Assembly: GCF_046244385.1 (NCBI RefSeq)
Contig: NZ_CP176366.1
Coordinates: 2,542,001 to 2,606,000 of the forward strand
Length of the DNA stretch: 64,000 nucleotides
Source of the DNA: Methanospirillum stamsii
GTDB taxonomy: Archaea > Halobacteriota > Methanomicrobia > Methanomicrobiales > Methanospirillaceae
Direction of reading: 5' to 3'
The position numbers were made by a program, and so were the translations under genes. Shown in pieces: positions 52,077 to 60,572 of the stretch. The first letter of the stretch is position 1, and each line of letters begins with the position of its first letter. Below the pieces are notes generated by a model. The model worked only from the letters and a program-made list of their open reading frames with translations. It ran no database searches and was not told the origin of the DNA.

Positions 52077-52778
52077 TTAAGATGTCTTCCTGCCAACCCA
52101 GGGTTTTATTACCGGAGATTCAGTAAAGTTTGTCCCTTGTGTTCCTTCAATGGTTTTCAGGTCATCAGAGATGACAAATGAAAATTTACCTGTTTCTACC
52201 CATTTTCCAGAAATTTTGGTTCCATCTTCGGAAGCCTGGGCTTCGATAATACCGGGTTCATCTTCAATGTCTTTTAGAGGTGTATATGATCCGGTAACAA
52301 CTGTTCCATTCTGAATGATGGTATAATCCGCTTTTTTTGTTTTATATGATCCAGTCCAGGGATAATTTGGATCTACCGCACTGCCTATCCTTGTTCCATT
52401 TGCCGTGAAAGGGTCTGATTCGGTTACCTTTAATTCGGGACGGTTTTTTGACACTCCGGTAAAAGTCATTTTGTCCGGAGACAAGACCAGCAAAAAATTG
52501 CCCGCTTCTGTCCAGATTCCAGAAAATTCTCTTCCATCTTCAGAGAGTTGTCCTTTTAAGAGTCCTGGATCATGGATTTTCGGATCCTTTGGCTCATAGC
52601 TTCCGGCGATAGACTTTCCATTCTGGATTATGGAAATTGAATAGTTATCTGATTCCCATGTTCCATTCCAGAGGTTTCCAGTAATGATAGAGTTATCAGA
52701 AGATTTTTCAGCTGTACATAATCCAATGCTAAACAAGGTGAGGGTGATGATGATTCCGGTCAGAATAATTCTCTGCAA
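52077..52778 (-). CDS. Secreted protein with two beta repeats (W-x-G-[TS]-[WY] family)
   Basis: About 233 residues from TTG 52778, which has AGGAGG about 7 bases upstream. An AUG start further out (52892) has no ribosome site. The signal peptide is QRIILTGIIITLTLFSIGLC with cleavage near TAE. Two homologous units of about 80 residues follow. Each starts W-[NT]-G-[TS]-[WY], continues I-I-Q-N-G-x-x-[IV]-x-G-S-Y, then L-x-x-x-x-S-E-D-G-x-x-[FI]-S-G-[IK]-W-x-E-[AT]-G-x-[FL] and ends S-x-D-x-x-T-[FI]-x-G. A beta-sandwich or lipocalin-like barrel is likely (inference). The gene at 53747 is a paralog. Function unknown. Confidence 0.8.
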   Translation of the reverse strand: MQRIILTGIIITLTLFSIGLCTAEKSSDNSIITGNLWNGTWESDNYSISIIQNGKSIAGSYEPKDPKIHDPGLLKGQLSEDGREFSGIWTEAGNFLLVLSPDKMTFTGVSKNRPELKVTESDPFTANGTRIGSAVDPNYPWTGSYKTKKADYTIIQNGTVVTGSYTPLKDIEDEPGIIEAQASEDGTKISGKWVETGKFSFVISDDLKTIEGTQGTNFTESPVIKPWVGRKTS

Positions 52779-53084
52779 TTCCAATCCTCCTGATAGGTAA
52801 TTCTTTTTCCGGAAAAGATAATGATTTCGGTATTTCTTTAATTCGGAACCTGAAAAGTATGAGTATTTTTCCATACTTCCAATACATTTCATCAGACTTC
52901 AGATAAAGAATGTCAGAATCACTACTAAAAGTTACTCTGCAATTAATGGATAATATGAGACACTTTTCTATCTATTCTGAAAAGAAAGAATTATTGTAAT
53001 TTTTGATAGGAAAATCATATATGATAATTGCACAACAATTATTTTGGACATCCAGATGTAACACTCCGGGTGTTGGTGTTATTT
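52779..53084. other. Divergent promoter region
   Basis: About 300 bases between two divergently read secreted-protein genes. It is AT-rich, with TATATGATAATTG near 53018-53030 as a possible TATA box for the rightward gene. The weak in-frame extensions of both genes into this region lack coding character. Confidence 0.4.
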
Positions 53085-53558
53085 ATGAGTCTGAATAAAA
53101 AAATTCACATTATAATTTTAAGTTTCATTATCGGCATGCTTTCATTGGGTGTTTTCTGTGGGGTGGCCGCTGCAGAAGAATCAGTAGTAAATGTCCAGGG
53201 TTCAAGTGATGTCGTTACTGTAGCGGTTACTGATCTTAAAACTATTGAAAATACCGATGAGGTAATCTTCACTGAGGATGAAGAAGTAGAGGAATCAAAT
53301 GACTTTTCTCCATCATCTCAGTTAGCAAAATTACAGGCAGCAATAGAGGCAGCGAATGCAGTAGCATCTGAACAGTATGATACACTTATTAATACTCTGG
53401 CAGATTCTGAAGAGATCAATGCAAACATCTCAGCAACAATTGCCAAAATTGAAAACGTTACTGTGCAGGCAGCAGAAGATAAAGCCGCTCTTGATGCTGC
53501 ACTCTCCGGAACGGTAACTGAGGAAGTCTCCTCTGATGAAATAAATCCTATTGTGTAG
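53085..53558 (+). CDS. Secreted acidic helical protein of unknown function
   Basis: 157 residues from ATG 53085 (MSLNKKIHIIILSFIIGMLS); an upstream TTG/ATG frame is not supported by any signal sequence. The signal peptide ends at GVAAAEE. The mature part has a Val/Ser-rich start, a very acidic linker (EVIFTEDEEVEESNDFSPSS), then a long Ala-rich helix (LAKLQAAIEAANAVASEQYD, KIENVTVQAAEDKAALDAAL) with heptad pattern suggesting a coiled coil. No family recognised. It lies between the two W-x-G repeat proteins and may be co-regulated with them. Confidence 0.7.
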   Translation: MSLNKKIHIIILSFIIGMLSLGVFCGVAAAEESVVNVQGSSDVVTVAVTDLKTIENTDEVIFTEDEEVEESNDFSPSSQLAKLQAAIEAANAVASEQYDTLINTLADSEEINANISATIAKIENVTVQAAEDKAALDAALSGTVTEEVSSDEINPIV

Positions 53559-53746
53559 TTGCGTAATTGCACCGATACAATTATATCTCTTTTTTCGTTC
53601 AGAATATTTTTCAGATAACAAACCTGAACTATTCTGGTTTTGAATCATTCATAGACGGGTTTCTTTACCGGGAAAGGAAGGCATAGTTAAATCGAAATAT
53701 TCATCAGTCATTGCCTGTGATTATTCTATGCATCTGGAGTTTTTCC

Positions 53747-54427
53747 ATGAAAATAATTACGTATATAACCATGGTAATGGTTCTTTTTCTTTCCTGTGTC
53801 TTTGTTTGCGTGGCTGAAGAAGAGATGGATACAAGTTCTGACATTATCTCCGACTGGTCCGGAACCTGGAATTGCGATGTAAATACGTTAAATCTGACTC
53901 AGGACGGGAATGTGGTCATAGGTACATATGAAAAACCAGAAGATATGGTAGTCCTGAAGATGGAAGGAAACGTATCAGAGGATGGAAAGGTATTCTCCGG
54001 CAGTTGGTCTGACACCGGGAAAATTGAGTTTATCCTTTCTGATGATGGGAAATCCTTTAACGGCACCTATGTTTCCTCAGGTTTGAATAATGTTGATTAT
54101 GATTCTGACAGCACCTGGAACGGAACACTTTTAGATGAGGCAGATCCTGAACATCCATGGTCCGGTTCCTGGGATTCTGGCATGAATTCCATTACAAATC
54201 TTACCCAGGACGATAATGCCGTCTATGGTTCATATGTCACCCCGGGAGATGTCCTTCTTACTATTGATGGATTACTTTCAGAGGATGGAAAAATTCTGAC
54301 CGGAACCTATTCTGATGGGGGGTTGTTTATATTTACTCTTTCAGAAGATGGGAATTCCTTTAACGGCACATTCGGCTATGGATCAGAGGATTCGACGAGC
54401 AACTGGAACGGGACACGGGCTTTATAA
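53747..54427 (+). CDS. Secreted protein with two beta repeats, paralog of the 52.1-kb gene
   Basis: 226 residues from ATG 53747, with GGAG about 9 bases upstream. The signal peptide MKIITYITMVMVLFLSCVFV ends near VAEEE. Two repeats follow: WSGTWNCDVNTLNLTQDGNV with SEDGKVFSGSWSDTGKIEFI, and WSGSWDSGMNSITNLTQDDN with SEDGKILTGTYSDGGLFIFT, each closing in S-F-N-G-T and W-N-G-T. The order and spacing match the protein encoded at 52077-52778. It is acidic and has many N-x-T sequons, consistent with a surface glycoprotein. It is followed closely by the helicase gene but probably not functionally tied to it. Confidence 0.82.
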   Translation: MKIITYITMVMVLFLSCVFVCVAEEEMDTSSDIISDWSGTWNCDVNTLNLTQDGNVVIGTYEKPEDMVVLKMEGNVSEDGKVFSGSWSDTGKIEFILSDDGKSFNGTYVSSGLNNVDYDSDSTWNGTLLDEADPEHPWSGSWDSGMNSITNLTQDDNAVYGSYVTPGDVLLTIDGLLSEDGKILTGTYSDGGLFIFTLSEDGNSFNGTFGYGSEDSTSNWNGTRAL

Positions 54428-54510
54428 TTTTCTACCCCGTTTTTTTCTTTTTTATAATCGTAACATTGCCTTTCGCTGGAAGTTCATATCTTTCGAAAAA
54501 ATCCTCTATC

Positions 54511-57228
54511 ATGTCTGAAGAGTATACAAGGAGAATTCTCCATGAACCGTTTACTCTTTCTCCGTCCCAGGAGGAGGCAGTCCTCTCCCCGGCTCGTTAT
54601 ACCCGGATTATTTCCGGAGCAGGATCTGGAAAGACTGAAACATTGACCCGGAGAATCCTGTATCTTCTCTTCTGCCGGAAAGTTCTCCCAAAGGAAATTG
54701 TTGCATTCACGTTTACCGAAAAAGCAGCGACAGCCATGAAAACCCGGATATATGACCGGGTTCTTGCCTTAGGGGATACTTCCCTCTATCACCAGCTTGG
54801 TGAGATGTTTATCGGGACCATCCATGGGTATTGTCACCGGCTTTTAGAAGAAAAGTGCGGGTATGAAAACTGGACAGTCCTTGATGAAAACCAGGAGATG
54901 GCATATCTTATCCGGGTGGCTGACCCTATCCAGATAATTAAGGGAAATACCCCTACTCAAAAGGCAACTCTCTTCAAGCAGAGCCTGTCGGTGATGTATA
55001 ATGATCTTCTTGACCGGAATGTCTTAAATGAGAAGGCCCCGTTTTTTTATGAATCGGTCCAGCGGTATGAAAAAATTTTACAAACCGGTCATCTCCTGAC
55101 CTTCGATAGGATGGTGGCCCTTGCCCTTTCCCACCTGCAGAGAGAGCCTGAACTCTCCGGCGATGTCAGGCATTTGATCGTTGATGAGTACCAGGATATC
55201 AACCTCGCACAGGAAGGCCTCATCCGGGCAGCCGGGGCACTATCTTCGATATTTGTTGTCGGAGATCCAAGGCAGACAATCTACCAGTGGCGGGGTTCGG
55301 ATGAAGGATGTTTTGAGCGGTTTTCAGAGGTATATCCGGATGTCCGGGACATTTCCCTTGCCGATAACCGGAGAAGTACAAAAAAGATTGTCCGGCTTGC
55401 AAATATACTGGCCGGACATTTTAAAAGACACGAGTATGAATCCATGGAAGGAGTCCGGACTGATGAAGGTTCATCGGTCCTCATTCTCTTCCCGGACCCG
55501 GTAAATGAAGCGGAAGGAATTGCAGAGGTCATAGTATCCCTTGTTTCGTCCGGGTGTTGTCGGTATTCTGATATCGGTATCCTGCTCCGTACCGTCCAGG
55601 GGTCTGGAACACCGTTTATCAACCAGTTCAGATTATTTCATATTCCCTTTACCCTCTCCGGACAGGTTGGCCTTTTCAAACGACGGGAGATCCTCTCACT
55701 TGGTAAGTTCTTTGCCTGGCTTTATGAAAAGGGATTCTTTCCCCGGACGGTTCACTCCCGGAAAGATACTGTCTCCGGAGAGGAACTTCTCCGGTCCGGA
55801 ATTGATGACTGGCTGCCTGTGGTCCCGTCCGGACAGACCGAGGCAGTTCTCCTTGAAAATATTCATAACTGGAAAGAACGGGTACTTGCCCGGGAATATG
55901 TGTCCATTACCACTGCATATTATAACCTCCTCTCCATTCTTGGATTTCAGTCCCTTGACCCGGAAAATCCTGAACATTCAGTGATGATGGGAAACATGGC
56001 AAGTTTCGGGAAAGTGCTCGTCGATTTTGAGAGTTCCCAGCATATTGGCGGGAGAACAAGTTCTGACCCGGACTTTTTCTCATCGCTTTTCTGGTACCTG
56101 TATCTCTATGCATTCCGGAGGTACGAGGAGGTAGCAGGAGAGCGAAATACCCATGTTGATGCAGTTACCCTCTCCACCGTTCACCAGGCAAAAGGTCTTG
56201 AATGGCCGGTTGTTTTTATTCCGGCGATGGTAGACGGGAAATTCCCGTCGTTTCTGACCGGAAAGATTAATGAATGGCTCATTCCCCGGGAACTTTTTGA
56301 TGCTTCCCGGTACGAGGGGAATGTGGAAGGTGAGAGACAGCTCTTCTATGTTGCAGTAACCCGGGCCAGAGATCAGGTTATTCTGAGTTATTATGATGAA
56401 GACCGGGATTTTTTGACTCTTCCTTCACTCTTTGTGGAAGATGAGATCGGAAGCGGTGAAGTGACACTGGTTTCAAATCCCGGTAGCGTTCCCAGAATGA
56501 AGTGTAACGCTCTTGCCAGGGAAAAAGAACTCCTCTCATTTTCTGCAAAGGATTTGGTACTCTTCCGGCAGTGTCCGTACCGGTACAGGCTCAACAAGGA
56601 GTGGGGATTTCTCCCCGGCCTTTCTCCGGACCTTGGATATGGTAATGCCCTTCACAAATGTCTCGGAGAGATTTCGGTCCGGCTCAAGAATAACTATCCG
56701 GTGGAATCTGCCGTTGACGAGGTGGTAGATACCTGCTTTTTCCTTCCCTATGCAGAAAAAAACCGTTTTGAGGGGCTGAAAAAAGTAGCCCGGGAACGTC
56801 TTTTGTCTTTTGCAAAGGAACGTGAGGCGGATCTCCGGTCGGTCAGGGGGACTGAATACCGCATCGAATATCCGGTTAGGAATGGGACAATTATCGGAAA
56901 GATTGATGTGATGCTTGAGCATCCGGAAGGGTGTGAGATTCGGGATTACAAGACATCTGACGATGTAATTTCCCCATCTGATGCAGCCATGCAGATCCAG
57001 ATTTATGCCTTTGGAATGAAAATTCTTGGAAAACCGGTTTCTTCCGGTTCGATTGCATATGTCGAGGATGCCCGGGTGGATCCGGTCCCGGTCTGTCCGG
57101 AAGAAGTTGACCGTGTCCGGGGAGTGGTCGAAGGAATAATTGATGAGATAGCCGAAGGAAAGTTTCCGGCAAAGCCCGGGAAGCAGTGTGAGCGGTGTGA
57201 TTATTTCCAGTTGTGCCGGTATCGGTAA
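54511..57228 (+). CDS. UvrD/AddA-like helicase fused to Fe-S PD-(D/E)XK nuclease
   Basis: 905 residues from ATG 54511. Superfamily 1 helicase motifs: Q motif TLSPSQEEAV, Walker A GAGSGKT (36-42), AFTFTEKAATAMKTRI, LIVDEYQDINLAQ (about 223), VVGDPRQTIYQWRGSD, DNRRSTKKIV, VTLSTVHQAKGLEWPVVFIP and LFYVAVTRARDQVIL. The C-terminal nuclease has FRQCPYRYRLNKEW, GKIDVMLEHPEGCEIRDYKT (Asp, then D-Y-K) and a final QCERCDYFQLC; with the earlier Cys this would hold a [4Fe-4S] cluster as in AddB and Cas4. It probably unwinds and trims DNA ends in repair or recombination. No partner AddB-like gene is next to it. Confidence 0.92.
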   Translation: MSEEYTRRILHEPFTLSPSQEEAVLSPARYTRIISGAGSGKTETLTRRILYLLFCRKVLPKEIVAFTFTEKAATAMKTRIYDRVLALGDTSLYHQLGEMFIGTIHGYCHRLLEEKCGYENWTVLDENQEMAYLIRVADPIQIIKGNTPTQKATLFKQSLSVMYNDLLDRNVLNEKAPFFYESVQRYEKILQTGHLLTFDRMVALALSHLQREPELSGDVRHLIVDEYQDINLAQEGLIRAAGALSSIFVVGDPRQTIYQWRGSDEGCFERFSEVYPDVRDISLADNRRSTKKIVRLANILAGHFKRHEYESMEGVRTDEGSSVLILFPDPVNEAEGIAEVIVSLVSSGCCRYSDIGILLRTVQGSGTPFINQFRLFHIPFTLSGQVGLFKRREILSLGKFFAWLYEKGFFPRTVHSRKDTVSGEELLRSGIDDWLPVVPSGQTEAVLLENIHNWKERVLAREYVSITTAYYNLLSILGFQSLDPENPEHSVMMGNMASFGKVLVDFESSQHIGGRTSSDPDFFSSLFWYLYLYAFRRYEEVAGERNTHVDAVTLSTVHQAKGLEWPVVFIPAMVDGKFPSFLTGKINEWLIPRELFDASRYEGNVEGERQLFYVAVTRARDQVILSYYDEDRDFLTLPSLFVEDEIGSGEVTLVSNPGSVPRMKCNALAREKELLSFSAKDLVLFRQCPYRYRLNKEWGFLPGLSPDLGYGNALHKCLGEISVRLKNNYPVESAVDEVVDTCFFLPYAEKNRFEGLKKVARERLLSFAKEREADLRSVRGTEYRIEYPVRNGTIIGKIDVMLEHPEGCEIRDYKTSDDVISPSDAAMQIQIYAFGMKILGKPVSSGSIAYVEDARVDPVPVCPEEVDRVRGVVEGIIDEIAEGKFPAKPGKQCERCDYFQLCRYR

Positions 57229-57280
57229 TTTTTTTGTTTATTTGGTATTCATTCATCAGGGTAGGATAATACCCATCATC

Positions 57281-57589
57281 TTATAGAGGAATTGCCTCCT
57301 GCATAATGGCATCCTTAATGTACCAATGAAGACAACCCGGTTCTACAAGATCCACCTTGATATTCAGGAGTCCTTCCAATTCCCTGATAATTGCTGCCTG
57401 ATCGAGTAGACTTTTGTCCGGATCAATATCAGCAAGGAGGTCCAGGTCACTGTCCGGGTTTTGCTCTCCCCTGATGAATGAACCAAAAACCCGAATATTA
57501 TGTGCTCCATGAGATTGAGCGATTGTAACTATTGTATCTCTTAAAGCCTGAATGTCCTCTAATTTCTCTACTTTCTGAATATCTACCAT
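57281..57589 (-). CDS. MNT-type minimal nucleotidyltransferase
   Basis: 102 residues. HNIRVFGSFIRGEQNPDSDL followed by DLLADID gives the G-S-x-[RA]-x-G-[ED] and D-x-D catalytic pattern of the Pol-beta-like minimal nucleotidyltransferases, and NIKVDLVEPG supplies the third acidic residue. The family pairs with HEPN proteins as toxin-antitoxin modules, where it AMPylates the HEPN toxin. No HEPN gene is visible next to this one, so it is an orphan here. ATG 57589 is preceded by AT-rich DNA without an obvious ribosome site. Confidence 0.9.
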   Translation of the reverse strand: MVDIQKVEKLEDIQALRDTIVTIAQSHGAHNIRVFGSFIRGEQNPDSDLDLLADIDPDKSLLDQAAIIRELEGLLNIKVDLVEPGCLHWYIKDAIMQEAIPL

Positions 57590-57766
57590 AGTATCATGTA
57601 CTGATTATAGAAAAATAACAGGTTTTTTATTCGATCGTTTTCTTTGTCCTGGATAGATATGGTTAATTATTTTTTTTATATTCTTTATGTTTCTTTAAAA
57701 TAAAACCCACTCGCTTCGAAGAGAATTATCCGGACTTTTTTCTTCTTTGATAACCAATATTCTCTG

Positions 57767-58309
57767 ATGACAAAAAAAGATGATCTCTTATTCCTTTCCA
57801 CCATTACTGATGACCAGGCACGGAGAGTTCTCACTCTTCTTCTCCAGGAAAACCCCAAACTTATTTCAAAAGCCACTGCGATTGCAAAGGACCTTCTATC
57901 CGGAACCGATGAAGAAGAGATATCAGAGAGTGTTTGTGACGCTTTGTCTGATCTGGATGTCCATGTTCTCTGGGAAGAATCCGGAAAAACCTATCATGGA
58001 TATGTAGATCCCTATGAACATTCCTATGAAATGATGGAAGACAAAATAGAACCTTTTTTAGATGATATGGAGCGGTACCTTGACCGGAACATGGTTGATG
58101 ATGCATTTTCATACTGCAAAGGGATAATGAAAGGAATCTGTGTTTACATGTCAGAAGAAGCCGGAGAATTTGCTGACTGGGCTGTGGACAGTGATGATGG
58201 GCTGACATATGATGTTATTGAACGGTGGAAAACAAAAAATAATAATCCGGATATCATCACCGGGCTTGAAGCATGGCGAAAAGAATGTCTGAAGATGAAA
58301 TCCAGGTAA
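57767..58309 (+). CDS. Hypothetical helical acidic protein
   Basis: 180 residues, soluble, predicted mostly helical. An N-terminal part (ITDDQARRVLTLLLQENPKL and AIAKDLLSG) resembles a small winged or helical bundle, followed by ESVCDALSDLDVHVLWEESG. The C-terminal half is an alpha-solenoid-like stretch (IEPFLDDMERYLDRNMVDDA, YCKGIMKGICVYMSEEAGEF). I do not recognise a family. It is convergent with the SWIM protein gene, the two stops lying within 20 bases. Its placement beside the SWIM protein suggests, but does not show, a shared role. Confidence 0.7.
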   Translation: MTKKDDLLFLSTITDDQARRVLTLLLQENPKLISKATAIAKDLLSGTDEEEISESVCDALSDLDVHVLWEESGKTYHGYVDPYEHSYEMMEDKIEPFLDDMERYLDRNMVDDAFSYCKGIMKGICVYMSEEAGEFADWAVDSDDGLTYDVIERWKTKNNNPDIITGLEAWRKECLKMKSR

Positions 58310-58327
58310 AATGATTCTCAATAAAAT

Positions 58328-60217
58328 TCATATATCTTCGAGTATGGTCCTGCCTTCAAGGACAGAAAGCTCCTGAATGAATCTTTTTTTCCGTGCGTGT
58401 TCTGTCTTAATGTTTTGTAAATATTCAGAGAATTCAGCGGTTTTACCGGTTTTTACTGATATATCCCGGATTTTCATAAGGTATTGAACTGCAAAATGAT
58501 AATGGTCCGGGACTTTCATATTTATTATCTGGGTCGCCTGTTTTTTCCAGATATCAATAGCATTCTCCGGATATTTTTCTGCAAGTACATCTGCAATCCT
58601 ATCATCCGGACTAGTTATTGAGCCATACCTGATTCTACTCTCATTCGGATCATACCATTCCAATACCCCATCAGGATCATTACTATCCAATGCTATTTCA
58701 AGAAGGATTGGCTTTACCGGAGGGTTTACACGAGCATACCGATTCCCTAACACAACACCGGTTTCCGGGAGTACTCCCGGGATGATACTCCCATTTTTCG
58801 CAGAAGATGGAATAGTACCTTCTTTTAGATAATCTTGGATATATGGCATGAGTGAGTCTGCAATATCTGCTTTCTTTGCTGATGCTATCATTTGTTTATA
58901 ACCGCCGATCCTTGGATCACGGAAAAAATCTTCAGTATCCAGAGCGGTCATCATGAGCCAATCACCTGACTCTTCAAATATTTTTTTCATCTTATGAAGG
59001 AATAGGACAACTCTATGTGGATCTTGAGGCTTTTGGTTAACCGTTTTTTTGATCCATTCAATTGCTTCTCTCTTATGGTTCGTATGGTCAAGTAATTCGA
59101 TAAATTCAAGAATTCTACCCTCTTTTTCAGCAAGAATCCTAGAAAAACCAATCGCCTCATTAGTTCTTCCGGATTTCTCAAGTGCCATTTCTATCCAGTC
59201 AGCCTGAGATTTTTTTCGATAACTGGGCGGGTATCCTTCCTTTATTTTTTTAGAATTCTGCTCTTTCAGGAGTTTATCAGCAACCTTTGACCACTCTGAT
59301 TCCGGATGCGAACGATTGAAAAAATCCCTGATGTCATCTGCCAGGGAATATTCATCTGCCTGAAGAAACTCAATCGCATATAATAATTTTTGATATTGAG
59401 GAAGATCTGATGATTCAATTGCTTCTGCGACTACTGCAATACAATCATAAATCCGGGAACTAATAGTTCCATTTTCATCATCCATCTCAACCTGATGATT
59501 GGCTTTTTGAAGAAGAATCAGTCCGAGTCTGATGAGATCAGCATATCGTTTCTCTTCTAACAGAACATTGAAACTTTCCAGGATCCCGGAATAATCAGGT
59601 GCATCATCTTCATCCATATCATACCAGTCAGAATAATCCAATTCCTCCGATGTCACTTCATCTATCTCTGCGATAATCGCATCGATTGAAGATTCCGGAG
59701 AACTTTTTTCCATCTTCTGTCTCCGGTCAAGATACACTTCAATATTCCGGGATCCCTCGATACTTGATAGAATGATATCAATTAGTTTATCCTTTGAGAG
59801 TGTTTTTAAATAATCCTTTGTTACCGGTTTTTCATGTTGGAAAGATAGAATGGGAAGATCATGGCTCTCCGATTCAGATGAAAGAAGAGGTTTATATTTT
59901 TTGGCATATTCGTTAGAAGGCGGTTTTGATATCGTGGTTCCCTGCTTTATCTGGTTTAGATATTCAAGGATCAATGCTACTCCATGCTTGCAATCAATCT
60001 CCACCGGACATGAACAGGTTGAGGTACGATTGCCTGATAAAGAAACTACTGTATGATATAATTCGCTGCCCTGAACTTCCCCGCAAAGTACGTCATCCGC
60101 AATCTGATATACATTTACCACCTGTCCGCCTTTCTGGTATGATTTCCCTCTTGAAACAGTCTTTTGCCCAAACCATGTGTTGAGATCTTCATACGTGAGA
60201 TCCCTGAAATGTTTCAT
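58328..60217 (-). CDS. SWIM zinc-finger protein
   Basis: 629 residues. The SWIM finger is at the N-terminus: TSTCSCPVEIDCKHGVALIL gives C-x-C-x5-C-x-H (Cys68, Cys70, Cys76, His78), preceded by the usual SRGKSYQKGGQVVNVYQIAD module. The rest is a long alpha-solenoid region (about 130-620) with repeats of helical pairs, seen in many prokaryotic SWIM proteins. SWIM domains bind DNA or protein and in prokaryotes often sit near SNF2 ATPases, as here. It is transcribed away from the SNF2 gene, so the two may share a divergent regulatory region with the UPF0158-like gene between. Confidence 0.9.
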   Translation of the reverse strand: MKHFRDLTYEDLNTWFGQKTVSRGKSYQKGGQVVNVYQIADDVLCGEVQGSELYHTVVSLSGNRTSTCSCPVEIDCKHGVALILEYLNQIKQGTTISKPPSNEYAKKYKPLLSSESESHDLPILSFQHEKPVTKDYLKTLSKDKLIDIILSSIEGSRNIEVYLDRRQKMEKSSPESSIDAIIAEIDEVTSEELDYSDWYDMDEDDAPDYSGILESFNVLLEEKRYADLIRLGLILLQKANHQVEMDDENGTISSRIYDCIAVVAEAIESSDLPQYQKLLYAIEFLQADEYSLADDIRDFFNRSHPESEWSKVADKLLKEQNSKKIKEGYPPSYRKKSQADWIEMALEKSGRTNEAIGFSRILAEKEGRILEFIELLDHTNHKREAIEWIKKTVNQKPQDPHRVVLFLHKMKKIFEESGDWLMMTALDTEDFFRDPRIGGYKQMIASAKKADIADSLMPYIQDYLKEGTIPSSAKNGSIIPGVLPETGVVLGNRYARVNPPVKPILLEIALDSNDPDGVLEWYDPNESRIRYGSITSPDDRIADVLAEKYPENAIDIWKKQATQIINMKVPDHYHFAVQYLMKIRDISVKTGKTAEFSEYLQNIKTEHARKKRFIQELSVLEGRTILEDI

Positions 60218-60318
60218 ATAAGAGGATCAATACCGTGATATAAGAATAGATTGATCATGACACCGGGAGATATGTATTGTTTCCAATCCGGACCAACTCA
60301 CAGGATGGGTATACAAAC

Positions 60319-60537
60319 ATGGAACTCTTTATTGATGAGATAAAAGATCCGGTTATCCAAAACCTCGCTTCCCAGACCATCAAGGGTTCAGGAGCCTTTC
60401 GAAGATTCAAAGATTTTATCCGGGCATATCTAAATCTCGAACAAGAATGGTATACCTGGAAAGATGACCGGTCTCAAAGCAGAGCCTGGGATTGGCTGGA
60501 GGAAGAAGGATTAGTCCTGGTAAAAATTAAACCCTGA
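60319..60537 (+). CDS. UPF0158-like small protein (C-terminal module only)
   Basis: 72 residues from ATG 60319. NLASQTIKGSGAFRRFKDFI, then EQEWYTWKDDRSQSRAWDWL and EEEGL match the C-terminal part of UPF0158 proteins (A-I-x-G-[RK]-G-A-F-R-x-F-K-D, W-x-x-[FW]-x-[ND], A-x-x-W-L-x-x-x-G). The N-terminal part of typical family members is missing, so this is either a short natural version or a remnant. An upstream TTG (60277) adds only residues without similarity. The next gene, SNF2, starts 35 bases later and may be co-transcribed. Confidence 0.75.
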   Translation: MELFIDEIKDPVIQNLASQTIKGSGAFRRFKDFIRAYLNLEQEWYTWKDDRSQSRAWDWLEEEGLVLVKIKP

Positions 60538-60572
60538 ATTTTCACGTTATTCCATCTCATAACAATTCTATT

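Noticed and set aside
57861..58208. 115-codon minus-strand frame opposite the acidic helical protein
   Set aside because: Shadow frame rich in His/Cys/Leu without a ribosome site. The plus-strand frame is the plausible gene.
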